Made by a program: the position numbers and the translations under genes
Notes under the pieces: generated by a model
Databases searched by the model: none
What the model saw: the letters and a program-made list of their open reading frames with translations, nothing else
What the model was told of the DNA's origin: nothing
Assembly (NCBI GenBank): GCA_944470555.2
Contig: OX104130.1
Span: forward strand, 73,165,160-73,229,159
Source: Heterobilharzia americana
Lineage: Eukaryota; Platyhelminthes; Trematoda; Strigeidida; Schistosomatidae
Direction of reading: 5' to 3'
DNA: 64,000 bases
Shown here: piece by piece, positions 45,079 to 56,400 of the stretch
How the letters are laid out: each line of letters opens with the position of its first letter
How positions within the stretch are numbered: position 1 is the stretch's first letter

Positions 45079-48000
45079 CTGTAGGACTGGTTTACATGTA
45101 ATGATTGATCACAGGAGTACAACCGATTTCTTGTTGTCTAGTTGTCACATTGCAAATATGATCGATAGAATTCAGTCTGCACTCAGGAATAGACAACATG
45201 AAATAGGTTGCACCCCCGTAACCAATCAGTACATGTTTCTTACATTATTTGCCATCACTACTAGATGGCCTTATAGATGATAGTGATTTCCTAAACTTCG
45301 TTGCGACAAATGCTTTTTTCACTGATGGTCTACCTGCACCCAGATTTTTCGCTCGATGCGCTTTACATCTACATTGATAACATAAGCTGGAATAAGCTGC
45401 TTCCAGAACATTCTTTTCAAGTTATCGAGTAACCTGTATAGGCTACATATAACGATGCACTCATGTGTGTGCGTGTGTGTGTGTGTCACAACAATATTGT
45501 AGGTTTATTTCCACTGACATCTTCCTAAAGTCCCTAAGACTTTCTCAATAGAGCCAACCGACTTGACATAATTTAGTATCACAATTTTAATATGCCTAAA
45601 AATGTTCTGTTAAAAAGAACAAAATGTGAAGTCATACTGAATATTACATTGCCAGTGGTTGTACGTGTAATATAAACGTGTGTTTCAGTCTGGGAAGATG
45701 ACTACCACAAGAGATGGTTTCCAGTAGTAAAATCTGGACTTTTTATATATCTGAATAAACAAGCAACATTATTATCGTAACCATCATTATTGTTATTTCA
45801 GTATCCCATCATAAAAGTTTAATTTTTGTCACAGACTTCAATCTTTAAACATCATATATATCAAGGAATGTACAAATAAAGAAAAGACTGTCTATTTAAA
45901 ATGACTTTTTGGAAATCCTTAAATAAGCATCTTCAGTGAAGTGTTGAGTTCAGTTAAGCATAGACCGCTTCGCAACTAATCTATTGAAATGTTTGTTCAC
46001 TTAGTATATACCTTCTCTGAATATCATTCACACTTAAATAATTTCTGAGAAATATTTTCAGTCACAATGAACTACCCTAGGCGATTTGACAAACGCTCAT
46101 CTTAATAGAAGAAAGTATAATATACACTTTTGTAACTACAAAACTGCTCCCTTGAGATCTTATTGTGTATGTAAACGTATAATAATGACTAATGTGAAGT
46201 GATGTCTGTCACGTAAGCTACTTTTTACCGTCGTTCATAAAGCCTTCATATCCCAAAACGTTGGCTAAATTACACCTAAGCATGCAAATTTCCCCCTGTT
46301 AAGAACAAAAATTAAGCAGAACTTGGGCAGAAAATCTACTGTTTATCAGTTGAATTATGTTTTTATATTGATGATTATTTTCCCTTGTTGCCTGGACGAT
46401 TTCATAGTAATAAAGCTGCATAATTACCTTATAAAAAACATATACACATATACTATACTATTATATTCGCTAAAAGAGTAACTACCTTCTTTTCTGATAA
46501 TTTTTACTATCAAATATGTTTATGGAAAAGCGTTTGAAGCGAATGTGAAAAAAATCTTATTTTGAATACTTTTGATAAGGGATTTTCTGTACAACATGCA
46601 AACTAGTAACTGTTTATGTCCAAAAGCACTTTCCATTACAGAGTGAAATGTGACAAAGATACTTTAAATAGAAACTAACTTCTATGTGTAAGATAACTGT
46701 CTATCAGTTACGTCATTATCCACTGACTTGTTAGGCAGAAGTCGTTTGAAGATTCTGATGTTGCTGAAGAGAAACAAACTGCTGCGAATCAGCCAGCCTG
46801 GTTTATCTTGAGTTTGAGATATGTATATTTAAATCAAGCAGCGTACTGTGTCACAGGTTATGCTTGCAGAATATCCTCATTAAAGATGAAGGATACTAGG
46901 AGGATTCATGTATATGATTTTTATTCATCTTGTAAAAGTGTCTATAAATAATAGAACCAATATGACAGGGATTCCAAAGTTAACCCACAGCTCTCAGCAA
47001 GAAAGAAAAGTTGTCTAGTAACAATCGGAAGTTCCTTTGTTCATCCAAGTGGTTCACATCTATTGTCTAGCCAAATACACTGCATCGAATGGAGTGGATG
47101 TATGCTAAAGGCAACTTAAGGTGGTCAAACTAATATACTGCACCAATCCAAGAAGAAGTGGTTGATTTGCAGTCTGGATGACATAAGAAAATATCCGCAT
47201 TTGACCCGAGCCTAGCAAACAACTGAAGATGATGGTCAAAAACTTGAAGCTATATGGCTCAAAATAGATTTCAATTATGCACATGCGTTGGGCTGAAATT
47301 CATTTGTAGTAGATCAGATCATCCACATGCCAATTTTTTTTTCAGGCACTGTTTACAAGTGTTACAACCAGTCCTATATTAACAGTTTCACATAGTCGAT
47401 AAAAGTGATTTTTCTCATGAAAATGTGGTATTTTACTTCTACCATGAAATCGTATGCGAATGAAATAATTTTTGTCGCCTAAAATTCATCTGGACAACTT
47501 CTTAATATTTAAAACCTAGAATAAGGGTTCACTTTTCGCTAGTGAAATGAGTCGTTTTTGTCTCAAGAAATGAACTCCTGAAGACGGTACTTGGACTGTT
47601 GTGAAGATTTTCTACCGATTTCCTCCTTTCAACTAACACAGACTACTGATCATTTTATTTGTTAACACCTACTTGTATTATAATTGAAACATGTTTTCAA
47701 AATCCCAGTGAGGTAGAGGAAATAACTTCTGACATTTAGCTACCTTATGTAATTCACTTCTTTAAATAACCAGCTTGTATAACCATCCATTCTTCAATTT
47801 GCTTTGCCCATATGATGACACTACACGTAAATATCGATATGGGAAACCTTTAGAAAGCTCTCAGTTTTCTCTTCATACAGCATGACGTACTTCAAGCATT
47901 GTCCTCAAAGAACGTATACACAAATGCTCAGAAGACCTCAAAATATATCATGAACGCATAAAAAACTCAAATATTAGAAGGAAATTTTTGCCTCCTATAG

Positions 48001-48094
48001 AATTATATGACGTAATTCTATATTTAAACATTATTTAAAAATATTCAAATGCAGATAAATCAGAACGTTTGAGGGAACAAAAGCAGGAAATAAA
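45079..48094. other. No recognisable gene; contains a (GT)n microsatellite
   Basis: 45463-45486 is a short GT/GC-GT run. The rest is stop-dense and AT-rich without motifs I can support; likely intergenic or intronic. From about 47900 it may hold the decayed 5' part of the PLE that follows. Confidence 0.4.
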
Positions 48095-50003
48095 GGAAAG
48101 GAAACGTCATCCTTTGATGACCATTCTACAGACTTGAAGGTTGTATATAGTTTATCCAATAGAAACCTATCAGAGCATGAGATTACGCTACTAAGGATCA
48201 GACTGAATTTTAATTTATACATGAAACAAAGAATGGTTAGCCCTTCAAAGTCTATGAAATCACTAAGGCAGATAAAAGATGTGTAACAGTGATTATAAAC
48301 AACACTGATTATAACCGTAAAAGACTTGAACATCTCTCAGTAGGTACCAATAAAAAAATTGGATTGAAATGTGCCAAGCAATGAAGAACAAGCTGAAAAC
48401 AGAAACAAGCTCAGTCTTCAAAGTAACTAAGATCGTTTGTCAGAGACCTGTTATGTCCAAAATCAAGCAAATCGTCAGGTTCTATGGATAACAAAAAATT
48501 CAGAAACCTGATGTCCCACTAAAACCAACAGTGAACTTTACAAACTCTCTAACATATGCATTACCGAAATATCTCACACCATTAGTAAAGCCTCTTCAAT
48601 GTTCGGTCATCAGCTCAACTAAAAATTCTTATGAAATCAACCCAAAAACATAGGAATAAACTACTGCAGTGAATGAAACAATAGTGATCTATGATGTTTC
48701 GCTGTATACTAGTAATACCATCGAAAATTGTCTAGATTTCATGAGTGAATTCCTAGAGTGTGATCACATATCGACAGACAGATCTCCTTAAAACACTTCA
48801 GCCTAATCATCAAAACACTCAAATTTTGTTTAAATTCAAAACTTTTCACGTTTAGAGAAAAATGATGTAGTTAAACAAACGGACTAGCAATAGGTTCTCC
48901 GATACTCTCTATCTTTGCAAACCTCTTCATTTCTCACACTGAATCTATGATCTTTATTAATGCTACCAAACCATATATTTGGCTCAGATAAGAAGATGAT
49001 ACGTTTGTAATTTTAAAGATATCAACTCCTAGAACTGTTTCGAATTTAATCGATATTCATTCATTACCTATTAAATATATGTGTGAATATAAAATTTCAA
49101 GCGCTGAACTGCCATTTTTAGACCATTTAGTTTAAAGAAATGATAGTAGGAGTCTAAGTTTATCGATTTATAGCGAACCAACACATTCATATCGATATCT
49201 TGATTTCAACTCAGTACATCTACTCTGTGCTAAAATTTCAGTTTCTCTGAAATTATTAGGGAGGACCATAAAACTCATCACGAATGAAGATGACAAACAA
49301 ACGGAATTAAGGAAGAAAATAGATCCGTTACACTCCAATAACAACTTTAAGAAAATCGTTCAAAAGATTTAAAAACATAAACAGAAGGATCTAGAAGGAA
49401 AGTCATGTGATGAGTCCTAAATTAGCACAGCGGTTCTACCATTACGTCACGGTACAACTAAAGACCAACAAAGAATTTTGAGAAAGCAATGAATTACAGC
49501 CTTCTACAAGACAACCAACACTCTTAAAAAGGCATTTATTCGCATTAAAGATATAGTTTCTGTTAACTTTACACAGAACTGTGTCTACAGATTAGTCTGT
49601 ATCAATTTTGACGCCTATCATATTGAAAAACCATCCCGAGAAATCCTCATTCTTGCTAAGGAAGATGCAAGTTATAGAAAGCGATTTCTAAATAATCCTG
49701 CAGAAGTAGCGAATATATAAATCAAATCACCAGTTTCTGTTCATGCCAACTATCATTGTCACAAAATTGATATTCAAAGTATTAAAATTACTCAACGACA
49801 GATGGACAGCTGAGGCGATTCAAATTGGTGTCCTAATGAAAGCGACAGAAAAGAAAGCTAAACAATCCAACCAACCTGAACACTGCATTCGAAGTAACCC
49901 GTTACGCACACTAGTCATAACTAAAGTACATAAAACCGAATTTCTCATCTATAGTATTTTTCTCCACACCATTACATACGCGCACACATTCATATTACCA
50001 TAA
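48095..50003 (+). mobile_element. PLE relic with most of the RT and a decayed GIY-YIG domain
   Basis: The most complete PLE here. In order, with many stops and shifts: 'VYSLSNRNLSEHEITLL' (about 48140), TVIINNTDYNRKRLEHLS (about 48285), the fingers region with KPTVNFTNSLTYALPKYL (about 48510), 'VIYDVSLYTSN' (motif A, about 48685), NGLAIGSP (motif B, 48877-48900), 'EDDTFVILK' (motif C, about 48995), 'LPFLDHLV' (about 49110), the thumb, the linker AFYKTTNTLKKAFIRIKD (about 49500), YHIEKPSRE (a decayed YIG-x-x-x-R, about 49618) and DRWTAEAIQI (49797-). The order and motifs are those of Penelope-like elements, whose RT is related to telomerase. An RTE insertion starts directly after it. Confidence 0.85.
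49743..50003 (+). pseudogene. PLE C-terminal fragment
   Basis: An 86-codon frame containing 'LLNDRWTAEAIQIG', which corresponds to the helix following the GIY-YIG core in PLE proteins (RWxxEAIxI). The rest is unremarkable. It follows the decayed YHIEKPSRE block in the same element after a frameshift. Confidence 0.65.
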
Positions 50004-50035
50004 AGGTATCTAGGAATAATGTGATCTGATTTGCA

Positions 50036-51250
50036 TATTATTATTATTATCGTTATTATTATTATTATTATTTGTCCTTTGGGTTCCCAGTGGAACACAG
50101 AAATTCAGTAGCACATCGTCATTTCACTCTCTTCTCTGCAGTCTGCTTAACATGCCTTCACCAATGAACAGAAGATTTCATTTTTTCGTCGCATGGTCTC
50201 CTCCATGTCAACCTCAGACGTTTAACTCGTCGTTTCCCATTTAGCTTACACTCGATAAACTGGCGCGTGATGTCCCCAAACCATCTTCTCAGTATATGTT
50301 CAATCCAGTCCATCTCCACCTACTTCTGCATATTTTTTGTAAGGTGGGTTCTTGGTTGGTTCGTTGCTAGCCAGCCAGCAAGCCAGAGTTCGTTGTTGCT
50401 TACTCTCATCATTATGATAATCTGATATGATCTTTAGTATCAAGTGAACGTAGGCAGCAGCTGCTAACGATTTATATCTGTAGTTTTTGGGAACACTTTT
50501 CATGACGTGCTGAGTTTCTGAACAATCACATAGAATCACTGACTTAACTAACATTATTGTTGAAAATCCGTATTTTGTTTACGCCTGTAGATGAAACGAT
50601 GCTACATAACCTTGATAGGTGGAAGAGACAACTGCCTTAAGATTTCTGCCTTTGATGATGATTGATGTCTGTTGTTGTTATTGTTGATTGGGTATCTTCA
50701 CCACCTCTGTCCTCTCCACGTTCACCTGAAGGAAGTCATGGCTTCGCTGCTTTGCATCGCCTCACCCCTTCTACCAACTTGTTAGCTTTTTTTGTACATC
50801 TTCAAGCTTGTGAGAAATTAGACAAAAATGATCATCTGCAATGAAATGCAAATATTGTAGGGTCTTTTCATCGGTCAACCAGCGTATGCTCATCTTCTCA
50901 CTCATCACGGTATTCTGCGTGATCCAGTCCAGTCCAGTCAACCATAATCAGGAAGATTATCAGTGGTAGTAGGTGCCAAATTTGTCTTACTCCTGTCTTC
51001 ATTTCAAGGGCGTCACTGAGCTTTCCATTGTCAGTCATTTGACATTTGGCATCAAATAGCGGTTGAATGAGGTTGATGAATATTTGTGGCACTCCATAGT
51101 GTTGAAGCAACTGCCTGCCAAATTACTTCTCGGTCGACGTCTTGTTTGAAGGCCTTTTTCACGTCGATGAAACTGAGGTAAGGTGGTGAGGTGACTGGCA
51201 TTCTAAGCTGTGTTCTATGTTGATGCGTAGCGTGGTGTTGTAATTTGATC
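50036..51250 (-). mobile_element. RTE-clade retrotransposon, 5'-truncated copy
   Basis: Minus-strand copy with a long (TAA)n-type tail (complement 50036-50071) and the 3' signature at 50072-50100. It covers the post-RT region and palm. Motif B lies near 50990-51010 (TGVRQIWHLLPL, mutated from GVRQGCxLSP), and motif A survives only in pieces near 51110-51180. Homology stops at about 51250. The frame is broken throughout. It is inserted directly behind the PLE relic. No clear target-site duplication. Confidence 0.85.
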
Positions 51251-51464
51251 CGCTATCTGTTTTGTTGCTATTTATTATTTGAACATTCGAGTATTTGTAC
51301 AGGTTTTTATTCTCTGAAGAGGTTGTGAAACAGTGAAACTTTGTTGTTGTTTACTCATCAGGATTTTACAAACATATTTCATCTAAAATTCATTCACCAT
51401 GTGGTCAAATTTTGATCCTGGAGTCTGTAAAACCTACTTGTATACTCCTTCTCCACCATAGTTA

Positions 51465-51545
51465 TGCTGTGTCTCAATGGTTTAAGGGGATGACCATGAA
51501 CTAGTGGGTTAAGTGTTCGAAACCCGCTCCATTTTCAGAGGTTTA
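51465..51545 (+). repeat. tRNA-like sequence, possibly a SINE head
   Basis: tctcaatggtttaaggg resembles box A, and gtgttcgaaacccgctcc, 30 bp later, a good box B (GTTCGAAAC). No acceptor stem or full cloverleaf closes, so it is not a tRNA gene. No hammerhead core follows. It may be another tRNA-derived repeat. Confidence 0.45.
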
Positions 51546-51758
51546 TGCAGCTGTCAAACAATAGGTTTAGCTTATTTCCTACTGCACGAATAGGTACAAG
51601 GGTGTTGAGCGTCCTTCACTTGTTCGTTTCGTTCTCATCTTATGTATGCGCATATACACATATACGGATTATGTGGTCGAATATTGTCATTGACTTTGGT
51701 GAAATGATGATAGCGTGTTTGATGTATATAAGCTGATCTTTTTTAAAATATGTACCAG

Positions 51759-51970
51759 GTAGGAAACACTGTTCACATTTGCCTATCCCTCTAGTCGGTT
51801 TCAAATATTCATGCACACATTTCCGTCAAAATTATTACAATTCAAAGTATTTTCTATTGGAAAATAAAGCTTTACTGCTTGCATCAGCATCAGGAATTTT
51901 AATTTTCATATATTTTGGTTACAATGACTACTTGGGTGATCTAACAAACCAACTAATTACAATGTTGTAG
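51759..51970 (+). CDS. Possible terminal exon with a membrane segment
   Basis: It follows an AG preceded by tgatcttttttaaaatatgtacc and is open to a TAG at 51968-51970, about 70 codons. The peptide contains 'NYYNSKYFLLENK' and then a hydrophobic stretch ALLLASASGILIFIYFGY long enough to span a membrane, ending DLTNQLITML. It could be the last exon of a membrane protein gene. The acceptor is moderate, no partner exon is visible and no family is recognised, so chance remains possible. Confidence 0.3.
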
Positions 51971-52811
51971 TCAACTATTTGAATTTCATGCTTTCTCCGT
52001 ATGTCGGCATTTTGTCAGTAAGCCTCTATGGTAATTGAATCTTACTTTATGCAAATTTTTAAGCCTCAAAGGAATGAAAACACTGAATTCTCCAGGTATG
52101 AGTTGATTTGAAAGGAAACATAAAATTTAATAAATGATATTTATGAGTAATGAGAGAAAAAAAATGTTCTTTCTTACTTATCTGATGAATCAGTCAACTG
52201 AGAAGGTTAACTTACCATATAAAAGATTAGTATGAAAAGAAATAACAATTAGTGAAAATGGTCACCAGAATTAGTTATTCATTGAGATGATATTCTCTTA
52301 GCATGTGATCCAAGTCACGGAAACAGTTCTGACTCTATAATTTCTACTCTATTGCATTCCAGCATTATTCATTCATAGCATTTACATCAGACTCTCAATT
52401 TCTGGATTTGTATTCAAATTTGATCCCTTTACTGATATACTGTCAGTCAAGATCATCTTCAATTCTAGTTCCTATTATTTATCAGTGCATTCACAAGTCA
52501 CAAGACTTATGATTTTCTATCAACTTATGAAGACTGGAAAAAAAATATCTTTCCAAAGTAACACAGAATAAATCAGTAGGCAATAATCGTGTAAAATGCT
52601 CATATTTCTACCTGTTATACATTATAATGTCAGTGACTTGGTAGTTCAAATAACCAGGTTATGAACAAGAAGAGAATAATAAAATGAATAAAGGTAAAAT
52701 GCCAAATTAGTGGTATTTCGAGGGTATTTTTCACTCCAGATCGAAATCAGTTAGAGATTTTATAGAAAGCTATAAGCAATCAACATCTGTTTCGCTGTAT
52801 TTTGATATTTC
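51971..52811. other. No recognisable gene
   Basis: AT-rich sequence up to the next RTE insertion site; nothing I can support. Confidence 0.35.
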
Positions 52812-52823
52812 TAAACAGTGCAC
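52812..52823. repeat. Target-site duplication, left copy
   Basis: taaacagtgcac is repeated exactly at 53808-53819. The first bases may belong to the (TAA)n tail, so the true length is 10-12 bp. Confidence 0.85.
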
Positions 52824-53807
52824 GGAAGCTCAGTGATGATTTTGAAGTGAAGACAGGAGTGAAACAAGGTTGCCTACTATCCCCCATGATATTCCTGATT
52901 GTGGTCAACTGACTGGATCATGCAGCAAACAGTGGGGAGCTGTGAGAAGAGGGGGATACGCTGGCTGGACCGCGGAAAATAACCTAGAAGACTTGGATTT
53001 CGCCGATGACTTCTGCCTGATGTCACACACATACAAACCTGAAGATCTACAGGCAAAAACTGACAAGTTGACAGAAGAGCCAGCGAAGACGGGACTTCAA
53101 GTGAATATAGAGAAGACAGAGGTGATGAAGAAACCGCACCAACAACAACAAACTGCAGTCACCATCAACAGGAGAAACCTAAAGAGAGTAGCCTCCTTCA
53201 CCTATCTAGGAAGCACTGTTTCAACTACAGGCGGGACGGACGAGGACGTCAAAGTCAGAATCGGAAAAGCAAGAAAGGCGTTCATTAGCCTGAAACCAGT
53301 GTGGAGATCTGCACTAAGCATGTGGAACAAATGGTGATTTTCAACACCAACGTCAAATCAGTGCTTCTGTATGGTTCAGAGACTTGGCGCGTCACGAAAG
53401 GGATTTCCAGTAAACTACAGACATTCATCAACAACTGCTTACGCTCACTCGCTACTGAAGATCAGATGGCCAGAAAGAATAAGCAGCAAGGAGCTCTGGG
53501 AACGAACCAACCGAGAACCTACCACGCAACAAATATGCAGGATGAATTGGAGATGGATTGGGCATGCACTGAGAAGGCCGACTGAGGACATCACGCGTCA
53601 GGCCAGTCACTCGAGTGGAATCCCCATGGGAAGCGACGAGTTGGACGTCCGAGGGTGACATGGAGGAGGTCGTGCGAGGAGGAAATGAGAGGTTGTGGGC
53701 TGTTGTGGAACCAGGTTCAAAAGATCTCAGAGAACAGAGGTCACTGGAAACGTGCTTGTGAAGCCCTATGTTCCACTAGGAACCCAAGGGACTAATAATA
53801 ATAATAA
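52824..53807 (+). mobile_element. RTE-clade retrotransposon, recent 5'-truncated copy
   Basis: A 984-bp insertion starting just before motif B and running to the (TAA)n tail, flanked by a perfect duplication. It is very similar to the 3' third of the 26553 copy. Frames hold GVKQGCLLSP (about 52858, with the normal SP), 'NLEDLDFADDFCLMSH' (52985-53030), 'VNIEKTEVMK', TYLGSTVSTTGG and 'VLLYGSETWRVTKGI' (from 53357). Frameshifts remain at about 52925 and 53335. The good duplication and low divergence suggest one of the younger insertions here. Confidence 0.95.
52870..53337 (+). pseudogene. RTE RT motif C and post-RT fragment
   Basis: A 155-codon frame is out of register for its first ~35 residues. 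It then gives ENNLEDLDFADDFCLMSH (catalytic Asp-Asp in FADD), the helix KPEDLQAKTDKLTEE, 'NIEKTEVMKKPHQQQQ' and 'ASFTYLGSTVSTTGGTDE', ending KAFISLKPVWRSALSMWNKW at a stop created by a small deletion. Homologous to 28972-29350. Confidence 0.85.
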
Positions 53808-53819
53808 TAAACAGTGCAC
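53808..53819. repeat. Target-site duplication, right copy
   Basis: Exact partner of 52812-52823, directly after the (TAA)n tail. Confidence 0.85.
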
Positions 53820-54560
53820 ACTCAAAATCTTACTAATCAACAAGCACAGCCAGTCATCTGCTTAGTCTGATTCAATTAGGCCCCATCCTTCAAATTTAGT
53901 TAATTTGAAGTCTTCTCCAATCATCATTCGATGTCAACCAACGCCATCGACTTCATAATCCACGGCTTCCATTAAAAAGCTAAGGGAAATCCATCTGGAA
54001 GTAAGTTAACGATCATCGGTGCAAGAAAATGAGATAGTAGTTTAATAGGTATGAATTTCTCTTCACTCTAATAACCTAATAAATGAATCAAGCTAATACA
54101 AACTTCAGATATTTGCCCAGCCGGAAATTCAAATTTATCTACGTAGCTGACAAGTAATAAAACATTATCACCTAAGATTATTTGAAGTAGCTGCCGCGTA
54201 CTTAATGATGAAAAGCATTCTTATGTGCACATAAAGTATGAAACTGAGAATAAGATTCATGAAGCTTTCAACTGGTGAAGTTGCCTATTTATAATGATTA
54301 TGTGGTTAAACATCTCAACAGTTTGAGAACTTGTCCAAATGACAGACAGTCAAAGTACATTCAGCAACCATATACACTCTCGTGTAGTAGACAATGAGCT
54401 ACAACTACTGTGTGTACCCTAATGATACTGCTGAGTTGCTGATTTCTGTTAGAAATGCAGTCCATTGACCAGTAAGCCAAAGATTAACTTGTTTGTTTAT
54501 ATTTACATATGTGTGTATAAAGAATTGATGGCATTGCAAATATAAACCCTCTTGGGCCCC
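53820..54560. other. No recognisable gene
   Basis: AT-rich sequence between an RTE insertion and a PLE relic; nothing I can support. Confidence 0.35.
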
Positions 54561-55400
54561 TTTTGTTTTGTCTTAACTGCAATAGCAAACAGAAGGTGTA
54601 TGAAAACTTCACTTTCCATAAACACTGTGTGGATGATATTCAATCAACTATTTATCATATCGCGTTATTCAACCGTATTAATTCAAATATTTCCGTAATA
54701 TATAAATACAAAGAGAATGAAAACTTACTTTTTCTGGATATTTCAATTACTAGACGGAATGATAAAGTTATCAGAAGATGTATATTTCAAAAACAGACAT
54801 GAAATGGACGTTGTTCCTACTGAGCATCAACGTTCTTTGGTCAATCATCTATTCTCAAGAGACCATAGAATATATACCATTGATATATTGGATGATGAAA
54901 TGCAATGCATACAATCAGTTTCGCAGACTGACGCCTATCCCTATAAGTTCATCATCTGCCACAGTTAAGACCAACTACTCACCAATTAGACAGAGATAAT
55001 AACAAATAAATGCAACCTTCATCAACCTACCACTTAAAGGTGACGAAATTATGCAGCTGATAGCGCAAATGCTTTGGTTGGCTATCAAACGTATCTTCTA
55101 TACGTCTTCCATTTATTCAACCTCAAGGATATTTTCTGTCCTTATGCCAGCTATCACAGAAAACGATTCAGTTAATTCTATCTTACACTGCATCAACCAG
55201 TCAACCTGCAGTTATAACGACACTTATGTAGGTAGAACTAACACAATGATACAAAACTGTCGGAAAGAACGTCCTCTTCAGTGGTTATCAAATGGTATGA
55301 CTAAACCAGATATACTTACCACGAACGGAAACCAAACATCATATACAGCGAAGCATTTATTAGGTACTGGTTACAAAATCATCGATGATTATTTTTAACT
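54561..55400 (+). mobile_element. PLE relic: RT palm end, thumb and GIY-YIG domain
   Basis: The frame at 54563-54802 gives HKHCVDDIQSTIYHI (a Val-Asp-Asp motif C), then 'NENLLFLDISITRRNDKV'. The next frame (54717-54968) continues VNHLFSRDHRIYTIDILDDE, the PLE thumb. The third (55051-55398) is the linker 'AIKRIFYTSSIYSTSRIFSV' followed by CSYNDTYVGRTNTMIQNCRKE, a GIY-YIG-like core with Y-V-G, Arg and Glu. Only a few frameshifts and stops separate the blocks. The N-terminal RT is missing (5' truncation). Sequence after 55445 resembles 1085-1240. Confidence 0.85.
55051..55398 (+). pseudogene. PLE linker and GIY-YIG-like endonuclease
   Basis: A 115-codon open frame. Residues 1-45 form the linker after the RT, and residues 48-75 (CINQSTCSYNDTYVGRT) form the Cys-containing entry to the endonuclease core. 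The usual C-x-C is C-x-Y here. Residues 76-115 follow with QNCRKERPLQWL (Glu at the place of the catalytic acid) and a helix ending 'KHLLGTGYKIIDDYF' before the stop. It is open for its whole length, but its start is not authentic, so it is a fragment. Confidence 0.8.
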
Positions 55401-56150
55401 ATTTCATACATTATCAAAACAATCTCATTTGAACGTAGGAAAACACAGAAAACGATTGCATCGGAGAAAAAACATTCTTTCCAACAAAATTATTTACTTA
55501 GCTGTACATTCGTGAATTTATGGGAAAAAAAGATCGAACATTCCAGAGTAATTTCTGGTCGAACATCGACATAAACTGTGTCATATAACTTCTCGTTTGC
55601 GACAAAGTTTACATTGACATCTGATCAGAAATCACTCTGGATTGTTCTATTTTCTTATGATTTATTCACAAATGTACAGCTAAGTGAGTGACTTCGGCTA
55701 AAAAAGTTTTTCTTCTTCAATCAAGTCGTCTTCTGTATCTCACATAACTTCAGTTCAAGGTGATAGAAGCACTTTGAATTCGTCCCACAAACGTCAAGTT
55801 GTGTTGAGAAAATGATAAATGAGTTTCTTTGTCTCCCCAAGACTACTTTATTTAGCATAGTGAATGAATATTGTCACTTTCCTAGAATGTACATAATTGC
55901 GAATACAGATGAGTAATTTCCTTTATTATTGTACACCGTGTTAGTTTTAATATGGATGTAGAGGAATTACGACCCAGTCAAAATTAGAGATCCAATGTAT
56001 CTTTTTTGAACACAAAAAGCATATGTGTAGTACCCGATTTCTAGAGCTTCTGGCGTGTTGATGTGCGAAGTCCACTTACCTTGAGAAGTGTTCGACTTCA
56101 CTTCTTGAGTGACTTTGAAAGAAGTCTGTTGTGGAGACTAGAGACGAAAG
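55401..56150. other. PLE-associated or dispersed repeat, no gene
   Basis: 55445-55640 shares an ordered set of short words with 1085-1240 (for example agctgtaca-tcgt-at-tatgg). It may be the 3' part of the PLE. The rest is unremarkable. Confidence 0.35.
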
Positions 56151-56400
56151 TCTACCAAATACTCGACAATCGAGCTATTGATTGTCTTACACTGTCTTTT
56201 AGACAGCCATGAAGGATGGCTCTAGGAGATATGGATAGAACTCTCTTTGTGAAGCTTTTGTGTCTAGATTCACAAGAGCAGGTGAGTCGGTAAATACACA
56301 TGGACGTGTCGTGAAGCAGTAGTTTATGCTTTACACACCCTCGAGTGAGTTGTTGACCAGAGAAAACAGCCAAAACTGAGCGAAGAAGGCTTGCTCCAGT
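56151..56400 (-). mobile_element. PLE relic, decayed GIY-YIG region
   Basis: A 73-codon minus-strand frame contains CIYRLTCSCESRHKSFTKR. This aligns with the C-x-C-G-S-x-Y-I-G-R-T-K-R entry of PLE endonucleases, with YIG lost. It is followed by ISPRAILHGCLKDSVRQSI in the place of the EH-x-P-x-W-L helix. No RT motif was found. It lies in opposite orientation to the PLE at 54561. Confidence 0.6.

Noticed and set aside
44900..45280. 126-codon open frame on the plus strand, longest non-transposon frame
   Set aside because: It runs antisense through the group C SINE (box B, box A and the hammerhead), so the open frame is incidental.
48031..48333. 100-codon frame on the minus strand
   Set aside because: It is antisense to the start of the PLE RT relic; the plus strand carries the recognisable motifs.
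51465..51545. Possible tRNA gene
   Set aside because: Box A and B are present but no acceptor stem or complete cloverleaf can be drawn; kept only as a tRNA-like repeat.
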